A stretch of 64,000 bases of DNA from Methanomicrobia archaeon. Lineage in GTDB: Archaea; Halobacteriota; Bog-38; Methanoflorentales; Methanoflorentaceae. Where the stretch lies: the NCBI GenBank assembly GCA_015660915.1, contig JACTTZ010000004.1, positions 144,768 to 208,767 of the forward strand, in the 5' to 3' direction. This document shows positions 25,623-34,096 of this stretch, piece after piece. Positions within the stretch are counted from its first letter, which is position 1. Each line of letters opens with the position of its first letter. A model generated the notes under the pieces. The model made no database searches, was not told where the DNA came from, and was given only the letters and a program-made list of their open reading frames with translations. Position numbers and translations under genes: made by a program.

Positions 25623-26435
25623 CTATATTATTTCCCCATTTATAGAAATCGTGTAATCTTTAATTATTATGTTTTTTTGGGCTTTTTCGAGTGCCCTTTG
25701 GACTATAACCTCAATACCTGAGCAGCAGGGAACTTCCATGTGCACGATGGAAATCGATTTTATGTCCTTTTTCTGGAAGATTTCTGATAATTTATCCACG
25801 TATTCTTCCATAGTTTTATCCAGTTTTGGACAAAAAATTATCAAAACCTTATCCTTTAGAAACCTTTGATGGAAATTAGCATAGGCAAATGGGGCACAAT
25901 CGGCCGCCAATAAAAGGTCAGCATTGTTCAGGTAAGGTGCGTTGGGATTTAAAAGCTGTAACTGGATAGGCCAATTCCCGAGTTCTGAGGTCAACGTCAC
26001 CGGCTCATGCGTCTGATTGCCCGATGCACGCAAATCGCGCGTTATAGAACCGGGACAGCCGCCGGCCAATGGTTCTTCCTCATACTCCGGAACTTCAATG
26101 TTATTTTCCTTCAAAAAGTCAATTGCTTCATTTAGAAAATGCTCTTGACCATGTTCCTGAAGATGCCGCAGGTGGGCTTTTATCACGTTAGGTCCTGCTT
26201 TTGTGATATTTCCCATAACCTTGTACTCATCATAAGGTTCGGCTTCTCGTGTTTCAATTTCTATAGCGCCCTCCGGGCAATCCCCAATGCAGGCCCCTAA
26301 ACCATCGCAGAATAAATCACTTATAGCTCAGGCCTTGCTATCAATTACCTGTAAGGCACCTTCAGGGCATCCAGTAACACAACTGCCGCAACCGGTACAT
26401 TTTTCTTCATTAATTCGGATAATATCTCTTTTCAT
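25623..26435 (-). pseudogene. Two-cluster 4Fe-4S ferredoxin-type protein with in-frame TGA
   Basis: From ATG 26435 the frame reads MKRDIIRINEEKCTGCGSCV, TGCPEGALQVIDSKA, then TGA (26328-26330), then AISDLFCDGLGACIGDCPEG and on to the end at 25623 (270 codons). Two CxxCxxCxxxCP-type motifs hold two 4Fe-4S clusters; the C-terminal half (LLLAADCAPFAYANFHQRFL, VHMEVPCCSGIEVIVQRALE) matches a common family of ferredoxin-domain proteins in anaerobes. The TGA takes the place where relatives carry Arg (one C-to-T change from CGA), so a nonsense mutation or base error is likeliest. GGGTGA lies 6 bases before the ATG. A product restarting at ATG 26216 would lack both clusters. Confidence 0.82.
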
Positions 26436-26857
26436 AGCTATTCACCCAGAGCAGCTGATTTGTTGAATCTTAGGGACTGTCTGCCCCAGTATCATTGTCA
26501 AGGGACATAATAATTTTATATATTTGAAAATAAGCTGATAAAATGCCCGCATATGTAGAAAACAGGGTTAATTCACTTTTATATTTATTTCAACTTTTTT
26601 TCATATCCTGCCAAATATTTACCATATTCATCCCCAATATGGCCAGATTAAAGAAGAAAAGCTGCTATTTTTCTAACAAACTGCTCCGTCTCGCTGAGAC
26701 GGAGTCCATCGCAGCAAATGATGCCGACAGGGCTATCAGGCATTGTGTGTGTCTAAGAAAGTGGCACGTAAGTTCATTCGCGCAAACCTATCAGTGCTCA
26801 AGCAACAAAAGCACGATTTAGTAAGCTTTATCGGCGCCCACACTCATTGCATAAGCT
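26436..26857. other. AT-rich intergenic stretch with a perfect hairpin
   Basis: No supported gene; a 92-codon plus-strand frame has no ribosome site and odd composition. A perfect 9-bp hairpin, CTCCGTCTC-GCT-GAGACGGAG, lies at 26684-26704. A related stem (CGCCTC-AGC-GAGGCG) occurs at 28897-28911. Confidence 0.6.
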
Positions 26858-28345
26858 GTGAAATCGTCCACGCTAGTCACAGCTGAGGTTCTCATACTCA
26901 TAGCACTCTTAGTCGTCGCTGCGTGTGGATGCGCGACGACCACCCAGAACGCGACAACCTCCGCCAACCAGACGATCGGAGGGATCACGCTTCCCACGAC
27001 CACGGGCCCCCCTACACCGGCGGAGGCACGACAGATCGCCGCAGCGGCGTACGTCTATGGCTACCCTCTCGTACTAATGGATCTTACGAAAGATCGGCAG
27101 ACAGCCGCCCCGGCCCCCACTTCCGACGGGACGGCGGCACCGGTCAACCAGTTTGCTAGAGCTTGCACCATGTGTAACGCGTCATTTACAACCGTGCCGA
27201 GCCCGAACGCTGATGCGCTCTTTTCTTTTGCCTGGCTCAACCTGACGAAAGAGCCGATGGTGTTGAGCGTGCCTAATACAACCGGGCGATTCTGCGTGAT
27301 GGAGCTGCTGGATGGCTGGACGAACGTCTTTGCGTCACCAGGGACGCGTACCATCGGAACCGACCCGGGGAACTTCGCCATCGTCGGCCCAGGGTGGAAT
27401 GGCACGCTCCCCGCCGGGCTGACAAAGATCGAGGCGCCGACTGAAACGGTTTGGATCGCCGGGCGCACCCAGCTGAATGGTCCTGGTGACCTCCCTGCAG
27501 CGAGCGCCCTCCTGGCTCAGTACAAATTGACGCCGCTGACCGCCTGGGGCACGACCTACACGCCACCGACCAACGAGCCGGTCAACCCCAACGTTGACAC
27601 TAAGACACCCCCCGTTGACCTGGTAGCAAACATGACCCCTGCCACGTTCTACGGAAAGATGGCAACGCTTATGGTGGCCAACCCCCCGAACACTGCGGAC
27701 AAACCAGTCGTTGATCAGATGGCCAGGATCGGCCTTGCCCCCGGCACACCGTTCGATTGGAACGGCTTTAACTCCACGATACAGGACGCGATCGCGCAGG
27801 GCGCTAAGGACGGACTTGCCTACGTCCCTCCTGCGGGTCGTGGCCTTCCAGATGCCGTCAGGGTAGACGGCTGGGTCTTTAGCTATAACCTCGGCAAGTA
27901 TGGAACGAACTACACCACGCGTGCTCGTGCTGCTTGGGAGGGGATTGGAGCGAATCTGCCGGAGGATGCGCTGTACCAGGCCTCGCGGACTGATGCCAAC
28001 GGTACCCTATACAATGGCGCACATGAGTACGTCATGCACTTCGCGAAGAACAGCACCCCGCCTGTCAACGCGTTTTGGTCTCTTACGATGTACAACGACC
28101 AGCAGTTATTCGTCGACAATCCGATCAATCGGTACGCGATTTCGCCCCACCTTGGTCCCTTGAAGTACAATGCGGACGGGTCGCTCGACATCTACATTCA
28201 ACGCGCGTCGCCTGGCTCCGATAAGGAGTCGAACTGGCTGCCCGCTCCGTCGGGCGGGTTCAACCTCATGTTGCGTATGTACTGGCCGCAGGAGTCTGTT
28301 CTTAACGGCTCGTGGGTGCCACCTGCGGTCCTACAGGTGGGATAA
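26858..28345 (+). CDS. DUF1254/DUF1214 exported lipoprotein
   Basis: 495 residues. N-terminal signal with a lipobox-like VAACGC (about 20-25), Thr/Asn-rich linker, then the DUF1254 domain (AAAYVYGYPLVLMDLTKDR, TVPSPNADALFSFAWLNL, TGRFCVMELLDGWTNVFASP) and DUF1214 domain (NAFWSLTMYNDQQLF, NRYAISPHLGPLKYNADGSL, NWLPAPSGGFNLMLRMYWP). Both domains are widespread in environmental bacteria and methanogens; function is unestablished. GTG 26858 is used since no ATG precedes the signal. Probably anchored outside the membrane. Confidence 0.88.
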   Translation: MKSSTLVTAEVLILIALLVVAACGCATTTQNATTSANQTIGGITLPTTTGPPTPAEARQIAAAAYVYGYPLVLMDLTKDRQTAAPAPTSDGTAAPVNQFARACTMCNASFTTVPSPNADALFSFAWLNLTKEPMVLSVPNTTGRFCVMELLDGWTNVFASPGTRTIGTDPGNFAIVGPGWNGTLPAGLTKIEAPTETVWIAGRTQLNGPGDLPAASALLAQYKLTPLTAWGTTYTPPTNEPVNPNVDTKTPPVDLVANMTPATFYGKMATLMVANPPNTADKPVVDQMARIGLAPGTPFDWNGFNSTIQDAIAQGAKDGLAYVPPAGRGLPDAVRVDGWVFSYNLGKYGTNYTTRARAAWEGIGANLPEDALYQASRTDANGTLYNGAHEYVMHFAKNSTPPVNAFWSLTMYNDQQLFVDNPINRYAISPHLGPLKYNADGSLDIYIQRASPGSDKESNWLPAPSGGFNLMLRMYWPQESVLNGSWVPPAVLQVG

Positions 28346-28523
28346 AAAGTCTACAATGAGTGGGCAAGGATAGAGCCTAGCTGACCGGCTAAAAGCGTAT
28401 CTGAGCTATCAGTGCAGACCGATTAGTTCTCGCGGAGCCAAGGTACTTTGTATTGAGAGAAAAGATAGGCATTTCGCATGTTGCTTTTTTGCTTAGTCGT
28501 GTGCGGCTAATCACAACGATTAA

Positions 28524-28823
28524 GTGCCCGCCACCAACGTCCTCCACGATTATGCTATCTGCGAACGTTGCCCAGAGCTCTTTGCTGATCTTGCACTACC
28601 AAAAAGCGAGCTGTTGGAGATCCATCGCAGCAAAATCTCGCTCCACCACGCAAAATCGGGTTACGACTACCCGACGATTAGGTTGCCTCATACTTTTCGA
28701 AACTTGCCGGGGTTATCTACCCGAACCTATCAGACTGTTTGTGAAGCAGCACTCGCCTTTCTCGTGGTGATATCACCTAACGAAAAGACCGCAAAAAGCT
28801 CAGAATTCCCCATTTTGACATAG
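28524..28823 (+). CDS. Conserved-looking hypothetical protein
   Basis: 99 residues from GTG 28524: MPATNVLHDYAICERCPELF, ADLALPKSELLEIHRSKISL, YPTIRLPHTFRNLPGLSTRT, ending in a hydrophobic strand ALAFLVVISP. Composition is natural and the protein has one Cys pair (CERC). I believe similar small proteins occur in methanogens but cannot name a family. No clear ribosome site. Confidence 0.5.
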   Translation: MPATNVLHDYAICERCPELFADLALPKSELLEIHRSKISLHHAKSGYDYPTIRLPHTFRNLPGLSTRTYQTVCEAALAFLVVISPNEKTAKSSEFPILT

Positions 28824-29052
28824 CGGGCACATATTGTTGCACCACCTACACCATATCAATACCTACAATTCCCCTCAATGACACGTTCCACAACATCGCC
28901 TCAGCGAGGCGGAGGTCATCTCGTTATGCCGACTGAGTGCCCATCCACCGTTACCGCGTATATGTGCGTTGAAATACGGCAACAAAGTTGCGCGTTACAG
29001 GGTTAGACTTACCGTTATATGAACAAACAGACGGTATTCACTTAGACGCAGT

Positions 29053-29523
29053 ATGCTCGATGTCCTTTCTAACGATATAGAACTCGTCGCTCCGTGCGGT
29101 ATGAACTGTTCGGTATGTAGCAGGTACCTTGCGCGCAAACACGACGTAAGACGCAAAGGGGTGAGAATGGCGTATTGCGCGGGATGTCGCCCTCGTGACA
29201 GGAAGTGCGCCTCTCTAAAGAAACGCTGTGACCTCCTTCTGAATCATGGCGTTCAGTTTTGTTATGAATGTAGCAGTTTCCCGTGCGATAACTTGGAGCG
29301 AATCGACGCACGGTACCAAAAGCATTACCGCACGAGTTTCATCGAAAATCTCACCTTTATCAAGGACAATTCGCTTGCCGCTTTCGTGGAGCGTGAGAAT
29401 GCGAAGTGGCGTTGCTCGCAGTGCGGAGGGTTATTGTGCTGCCATAATGGAATTTGTTTCAAATGCGGTCTTGACCGTTTACAAACAAAGAAGCAGCTGT
29501 ACAGGTGGGAAGACGAACTATAG
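29053..29523 (+). CDS. DUF3795-type cysteine-rich zinc-binding protein
   Basis: 156 residues. The N-terminal APCGMNCSVCSRYLA, YCAGCRP, FCYECSSFPCDNLERID pattern is diagnostic for DUF3795, a family widespread in methanogens and anaerobes. A C-terminal zinc ribbon (WRCSQCGGLLCCHNGICFKC) is added. Probably binds zinc or an Fe-S cluster; role unknown. ATG 29053. Confidence 0.85.
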   Translation: MLDVLSNDIELVAPCGMNCSVCSRYLARKHDVRRKGVRMAYCAGCRPRDRKCASLKKRCDLLLNHGVQFCYECSSFPCDNLERIDARYQKHYRTSFIENLTFIKDNSLAAFVERENAKWRCSQCGGLLCCHNGICFKCGLDRLQTKKQLYRWEDEL

Positions 29524-29624
29524 GTTGACTCCTGTATAAACGGCAAAAATCGCCTCACAAAGAGATTGGCCACCGGCAATTCTTAAAACGGAAGGACGAA
29601 AGAAAAACTTGCGTGGAATTGACC

Positions 29625-30134
29625 ATGACATACAAAGAGAGAACGTGGCAGGAGAAACTGGGAGATAAGAAAGGGTTACCAAAAGTGATGGAATTAGAAG
29701 AGCGGTTTCCCTGCTACAACGCGGTGCACAAGATGGGCGCCGAGGCGGGCGATCCAGTCGTGCTCGTCAATCCGAGCGAGGTCGTTGAGGTAATGAAAGA
29801 CGTCCCGGAGGGCAAGCTCATCACCATTGTCGAAATATGTAAGATAATCGCCAAAAAACATGGAGTCAAGGCCTGCTGCTCGCTTACCACCGGCATTTTC
29901 ATCATGACCGCAGCCAATGCCGTGGAAGAAGCGGTACGCGAAGGCACGAACATGAACGTCCCGTACTGGCGGACGTTGAAGGCAGACGGGTTCTTGAACG
30001 AGAAATATCCCGGCGGAGTTGAGGCCCATAAGAAGCTTCTCGAAAAGGAAGGGTTTGTCATCCGCCAAAAGGGAAAACGCTATTTCGTTTCCAACTACCG
30101 TGATTATTTGGTGAATTCACGCGAGGGCGAGTAA
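29625..30134 (+). CDS. MGMT (O6-alkylguanine-DNA alkyltransferase-like) family protein without the active Cys motif
   Basis: 169 residues in the methanogen MGMT-like family: TWQEKLGDKKGLPKVMELE, VPEGKLITIVEICKIIAKKH, SLTTGIFIMTAANAVEE, VPYWRTLKADGFLNEKYPGG. The fold is that of the alkyltransferase DNA-binding domain, but PCHRV is absent, so it resembles the alkyltransferase-like proteins that recognise lesions without repairing them. Whether it binds DNA is inference. ATG 29625 fits the family N-terminus better than GTG 29613. Confidence 0.85.
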   Translation: MTYKERTWQEKLGDKKGLPKVMELEERFPCYNAVHKMGAEAGDPVVLVNPSEVVEVMKDVPEGKLITIVEICKIIAKKHGVKACCSLTTGIFIMTAANAVEEAVREGTNMNVPYWRTLKADGFLNEKYPGGVEAHKKLLEKEGFVIRQKGKRYFVSNYRDYLVNSREGE

Positions 30135-30391
30135 CACAAAACTGCACACTCATTTTTGAGAGAAACGCGTCGTTTACTCAGTCATAACTTGAGCTGCGAG
30201 AACTCGATAGGAGCTCTTGTGCCACGATACTGCATAAATAACCCTGATAGGGGCACGTCAGTTGAAAACCGCTGCGACGATTTGCTACGACCATCGAGCA
30301 TAGCTTTTTATCGCGTGCAACAAAATTGACTCCAATAATCGCAGCGCCGCGTGATCGTGACGCTCCGCGGGTCGTGCAAGGAGGATAGCAG

Positions 30392-31516
30392 ATGATTAGC
30401 AAGGAAGTGATGCTCAAGGACCACCGGATGATCGTCGATCTGAACTGTCCAGTGGCGCGGTTCCTGCATAACCCCGTGCTTACGGCCAAGGAAGTGAACC
30501 AGGTGTGGCAGAACCCGGGCCTCCAGGTCACGACCGTCCAAAACGCCGGCATCGCGCTGCACGGAGGCGACACGGTCATGCTGTTCCGGTCTCATCTTCG
30601 TTGCGGCATGAGCGTGCTCGGGGTCGCCCGCAGCAGCAACGGCGTCGACGGCTGGCGTGTCGAGCCGCGACCGGCCATGGTGCCGGCCGCCGAGGGGGAC
30701 GCCTTCGCCCCGGGCACCGATGCCGGGGCCCTCATCGAGAACGAGTCGGGCGGTGTCGAGGATCCGCGGATCACCCAGATCGGCGACACCTACTACATCA
30801 CCTACAGTGCCTATCACGCGACGATAAAGAACCGCGTGCGCGTCTCGCTGGCCACGACCCACGATTTCTCCCGCTTCATGCGCCACGGCCCGGTGCTCGA
30901 GCGAGACATGCGGAACGTGGTGGTTTTCCCCGAGCCCATCGGCGGCCGCTACGCGGGTCTGTTCCGACCCAATGACATCACGAGCGGCGAGGTCGGAGGC
31001 ATCTACACGCAGATCAAGCTCGGCTGGACGAGCTCGGTCGAGTCAAATCGGTGGGAGATCCGGCCGGAGCCCATCATGAGGACCGGCGCGGGCCCGAGCG
31101 CCTTCTCGGACAAGATCGGTCCTGGCGCGCCGCCCTTCAGGACTGCCAAGGGCTGGCTCAGCGTGTTCCACGGGGTGCGCACCACCATGGACGGCAACCC
31201 CTACGTGCTCGGCGTGGCGCTGCACGACCTGGCGGACCCGGCGCGAGTTAAGATGTCGAGTATCCCCATCCTGTTCCCTTCCAGGGCTGACTGCCACGTC
31301 GAGGATGTCGCCTACACCCATGTGCCGCAGGTCGTGTTCACCTGCGGGGTCGTGCGCCGCGACGATGGCAGCATCCTCATCTACTACGGCGGCAATGACA
31401 CGGTCATGAACGTGGGCGTGACCCACGAGGACGTGCTCATCGCGCTCTGCGAGAGCTACGGCCAGGACCCACTGACCGGGCATCTCAAGTACGACATTCG
31501 CGGCCACCGAAGCTGA
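30392..31516 (+). CDS. GH130 family glycoside phosphorylase
   Basis: 374 residues forming a five-bladed propeller. The catalytic Asp124 lies in ESGGVEDPRITQIGDTYYI, and FPEPIGGRYAGLFRP, FHGVRTTMDGNPYVLGVALH and ILIYYGGND are characteristic. GH130 enzymes mostly phosphorolyse beta-1,4- or beta-1,2-mannosides and give mannose 1-phosphate. ATG 30392 follows AAGGAGGAT. The gene is as GC-rich as the GH65 operon 6 kb away, so both may have entered from the same type of donor. The exact disaccharide cannot be read. Confidence 0.9.
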   Translation: MISKEVMLKDHRMIVDLNCPVARFLHNPVLTAKEVNQVWQNPGLQVTTVQNAGIALHGGDTVMLFRSHLRCGMSVLGVARSSNGVDGWRVEPRPAMVPAAEGDAFAPGTDAGALIENESGGVEDPRITQIGDTYYITYSAYHATIKNRVRVSLATTHDFSRFMRHGPVLERDMRNVVVFPEPIGGRYAGLFRPNDITSGEVGGIYTQIKLGWTSSVESNRWEIRPEPIMRTGAGPSAFSDKIGPGAPPFRTAKGWLSVFHGVRTTMDGNPYVLGVALHDLADPARVKMSSIPILFPSRADCHVEDVAYTHVPQVVFTCGVVRRDDGSILIYYGGNDTVMNVGVTHEDVLIALCESYGQDPLTGHLKYDIRGHRS

Positions 31517-31826
31517 GCAGCTCGGAATAAGCGGCCCCAGGGCACCAGGAGGTAGACCACGCTGGAGCAAGGTCGGTATCAAGACGATAGTCCGGGTGTC
31601 GCTGGCTCTTCGCGACCTTCGCGGCAGGGCTTCGAGCCCACCGGATTCGAGACCATGCCACATCCCGCAGCTGTTCCAGCAGGCGTCCAGCCGCGACCGC
31701 AGCCTCGACATCGCGCCTACATTCTTACGCACGGCCTTCGAGGAATCGAGTCGAGCAACGATCGACATCCGCTGCCCGAGGACGTTCACGATGTCGACAG
31801 CAGTATTGAAAGGACGTTGAACTGAG
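31517..31826. other. GC-rich tail downstream of the GH130 gene
   Basis: The high GC content continues past the stop codon to about 31800, then drops. No intact gene; short frames on both strands may be a remnant of the next gene in the donor genome. Confidence 0.45.
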
Positions 31827-31982
31827 TTAATGCGGCTGAGCGGGGGGGCGAAGCACGCTGTTCACGGCAGTGGCGAGGCGCTCTGCACACTTGGTGCAGT
31901 TCGGATCGTTTGTGTTCAAGCAGCCGAAGTGGATGCCATACCAGCAGGCGCCGTTTTTTATGCTCGTTACGTTGGTTGCCAT
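31827..31982 (-). CDS. Small four-cysteine protein
   Basis: 51 residues, MATNVTSIKNGACWYGIHFG then CLNTNDPNCTKCAERLATAV. Four Cys in two pairs suggest a zinc or Fe-S knuckle. ATG 31982 has GGAG 9 bases upstream; longer alternatives start at 31991 or 32012. No family recognised. Confidence 0.45.
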   Translation of the reverse strand: MATNVTSIKNGACWYGIHFGCLNTNDPNCTKCAERLATAVNSVLRPPAQPH

Positions 31983-32307
31983 AACGTTCATCTCCGATCC
32001 ACACTGCGCCAAGTTGTTTCATAAGGCCGCGTGAGGCAGCGATTGTGTGGGAAAGCGTGACAAGGCGCTTGTGTCACACCTGACGGCAGTTTTCGCAGGA
32101 GGCAGCCAATGTTACCTTACGCCGTTGACAGCAGGTGTGACGTGGTGAGCCAAAAAAAATCTAATTCAACTTAATAGCCGCACCGTTTGCGTTGAAGAGG
32201 ACGAGGAAAAGAAGCTTAAAAACCACAAAAAGCATCACTAAAGGCGCCGGCTTTTGATGCCGGATAGCGCGGCGATGCATTCTCCGTTGTGAGAACCTTG
32301 GTCCGTG

Positions 32308-32940
32308 TTAATTCGTGATGATCGGCGCTTGGCGAATATACTTTGTGTCCTTCACCTGTTTAAGCATGAACTCGGCTAAGTCAGCGCGGGATATGGGTGT
32401 TCCCAGCTCATTAAGACCTGGATAGCCGGTCTTGACATTTCCTGTCTTCGGTTTATTATTGAGCAGAAGGACGCGCACAAGTGTCCAATCAAGATTCGAT
32501 GCCCGAATCACGTCAGACCAGCCGACTATGTCTGCATAAGCGTCTGGTGAGGTGGTCTTGACCAATGAGATCATCGCCTTAATCTTGATGCCCGGCTTAT
32601 CGTTCGGGTCTTTCGAGCTGGCGGTTGACAGTGCGATCAGTCGGCGTACGCCGTGATTATTCATCGCCGCTATTATGTGTTTCATTCCGTCCGTTATTGG
32701 GGTGCCTTTTGATTTGCCCGATGGCCCCATGACGCTGATCACGGCGTCGGCGCCGGTGATAGCACGGTCGATCATCGCTTCATCGGATAATTCTCCGTGC
32801 ACGATCGTCAGTTGATCGTGCTTTATTGTAAGCTTTGACGGGTTGCGGGCATATACAATAACGTCGTATCCTTCCGCAAGCGCCTGTTCTACGAGTAGTT
32901 TTCCTACGTTCCCCGAGGAACCAAAAACCGTTATTTTCAT
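32308..32940 (-). CDS. NAD(P)-binding oxidoreductase, atypical SDR (BVR-B-like)
   Basis: 210 residues with the Rossmann signature VFGSSGNVGKLLVEQALAEG, ADAVISVMGP, GVRRLIALSTAS and TLVRVLLL, as in biliverdin reductase B/YwnB-type NAD(P)H-binding proteins. No catalytic Tyr-Lys pair, normal for this atypical group. Reaction unknown; a reductase acting on small molecules is likely. ATG 32940 follows GTGAGCGG. Confidence 0.87.
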   Translation of the reverse strand: MKITVFGSSGNVGKLLVEQALAEGYDVIVYARNPSKLTIKHDQLTIVHGELSDEAMIDRAITGADAVISVMGPSGKSKGTPITDGMKHIIAAMNNHGVRRLIALSTASSKDPNDKPGIKIKAMISLVKTTSPDAYADIVGWSDVIRASNLDWTLVRVLLLNNKPKTGNVKTGYPGLNELGTPISRADLAEFMLKQVKDTKYIRQAPIITN

Positions 32941-32952
32941 AATCCGCTCACT

Positions 32953-33138
32953 TCACAGTCTTCTGCTATTACACCAAAAGCGTAACACAGCGATAGTAGG
33001 CTTAAGTGTTAGTGCTTTAGTTGCGAGATAACGGTCGTTATTCAGAGGGGCCTCGCGCAACGGTTTTAAGGCAGCCATGGAGGTTTGTGTCAGAGCGTTG
33101 AAGGTCTCATTGAAGGCGTCCTCTTCCCGTTTCGGCAT
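32953..33138 (-). CDS. Small hypothetical protein in an operon with a 2-TM protein
   Basis: 61 residues: MPKREEDAFNETFNALTQTS, MAALKPLREAPLNNDRYLAT. ATG 33138 is 6 bases after the stop of the preceding gene and is served by GAGGTGAT overlapping that stop, strong evidence of translation. Family unknown. Confidence 0.55.
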   Translation of the reverse strand: MPKREEDAFNETFNALTQTSMAALKPLREAPLNNDRYLATKALTLKPTIAVLRFWCNSRRL

Positions 33139-33144
33139 TTTTAA

Positions 33145-33322
33145 TCACCTCACGACAATCCCTAAAACGATGATCACGATTCCCGCCAGCGCTCTGACGT
33201 ATCTCTCGCCGTCGAACCAGACGTTGTGGTACTGTCCGTGTTTGACCTACACTTGCGACTCCGTCGACGGCGATATAGATTCCGATCGCGATGAGCACGA
33301 TGTTAAACCATTGAATAACCAA
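33145..33322 (-). pseudogene. Small two-helix membrane protein, frameshifted
   Basis: From TTG 33322 (preceded by AGGGGGA) the frame reads VIQWFNIVLIAIGIYIAVDG and VASV; removing one of the two C at 33246-33247 continues it as VKHGQYHNVWFDGERYVRAL then AGIVIIVLGIVVR and a stop at 33145. The joined product would be a 59-residue protein with two membrane helices. Lesion or sequencing error. Confidence 0.65.
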
Positions 33323-33476
33323 CTTCTTTTCCCCCTTTCGTCCCTCAGTAAGACCTTTTCATGCCATAACTCTATCTAGACACTTGTAGCTAGTTGTGGC
33401 GTGAAGGTAGGATAAAAAAGCTCGCAATCGTCGCTAGTAGCAGCGTTCCTCGCGGCCGAAGCCGTGCGAAACTTCC

Positions 33477-33812
33477 TCATTTGCCGAGATCCCTCAACTC
33501 CCTATTAAGGGAGATGCCTACGACCGTTCTTATGCCGACGACGAAGGCGAGAATAACAGCTTCATCTAAGCTGGGAGTAATTATGGTCTTCACAAGGTCA
33601 TTCGCTATGAAAATTTCTAAAGCGAGAAGGATTTTGGGAGTATAGTCCAGTCGAATGGCCGTATAATCGGGGGCTTTTCTACGAAGCGCGCTCATCAAGA
33701 GCTCCACGGCCACGCGGGCGCTTCCATAGAAGATAATAATGGCGCCTATGATCTCAAAGAAGGTGACAATCCAGCTGACTAACGTGGCCCAAGTGGTGAT
33801 ATCCTCAAACAT
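33477..33812 (-). CDS. DUF1622 family membrane protein
   Basis: 111 residues with three transmembrane segments: SWIVTFFEIIGAIIIFYGSA, ALEIFIANDLVKTIITP, ILAFVVGIRTVVGISLNREL. This is the DUF1622 pattern, found across bacteria and archaea without known function. ATG 33812. Confidence 0.9.
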   Translation of the reverse strand: MFEDITTWATLVSWIVTFFEIIGAIIIFYGSARVAVELLMSALRRKAPDYTAIRLDYTPKILLALEIFIANDLVKTIITPSLDEAVILAFVVGIRTVVGISLNRELRDLGK

Positions 33813-34096
33813 GGCGCAAACAACGCTGGCTTGTCATCAGTGACGCTAGGTAATAACGTTTCCTTTGTAGGTGGTAGCGTTTCACTGAGCATCGCACGGG
33901 CGGTGGCCCGCCCCTAGCGTTGGTTGGTAGCCGCGCTTTTTTCGGTTGAAGTAGCAGAAAAAGACGTGGTACTAGTTGTTGTTCAGAACGCTGCGCTTGA
34001 GAAAACAGATCAATGTGAAACGTCTATATCGCAAAGGCTCTTTTACGATTATCAAAGCTGTAGGAGCCGCTTCTTCGACGGACACGTGAGCACCGC

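Noticed and set aside
26328..26330. TGA as selenocysteine codon
   Set aside because: The position corresponds to Arg, not Cys, in this family and no SECIS-like structure was seen nearby.
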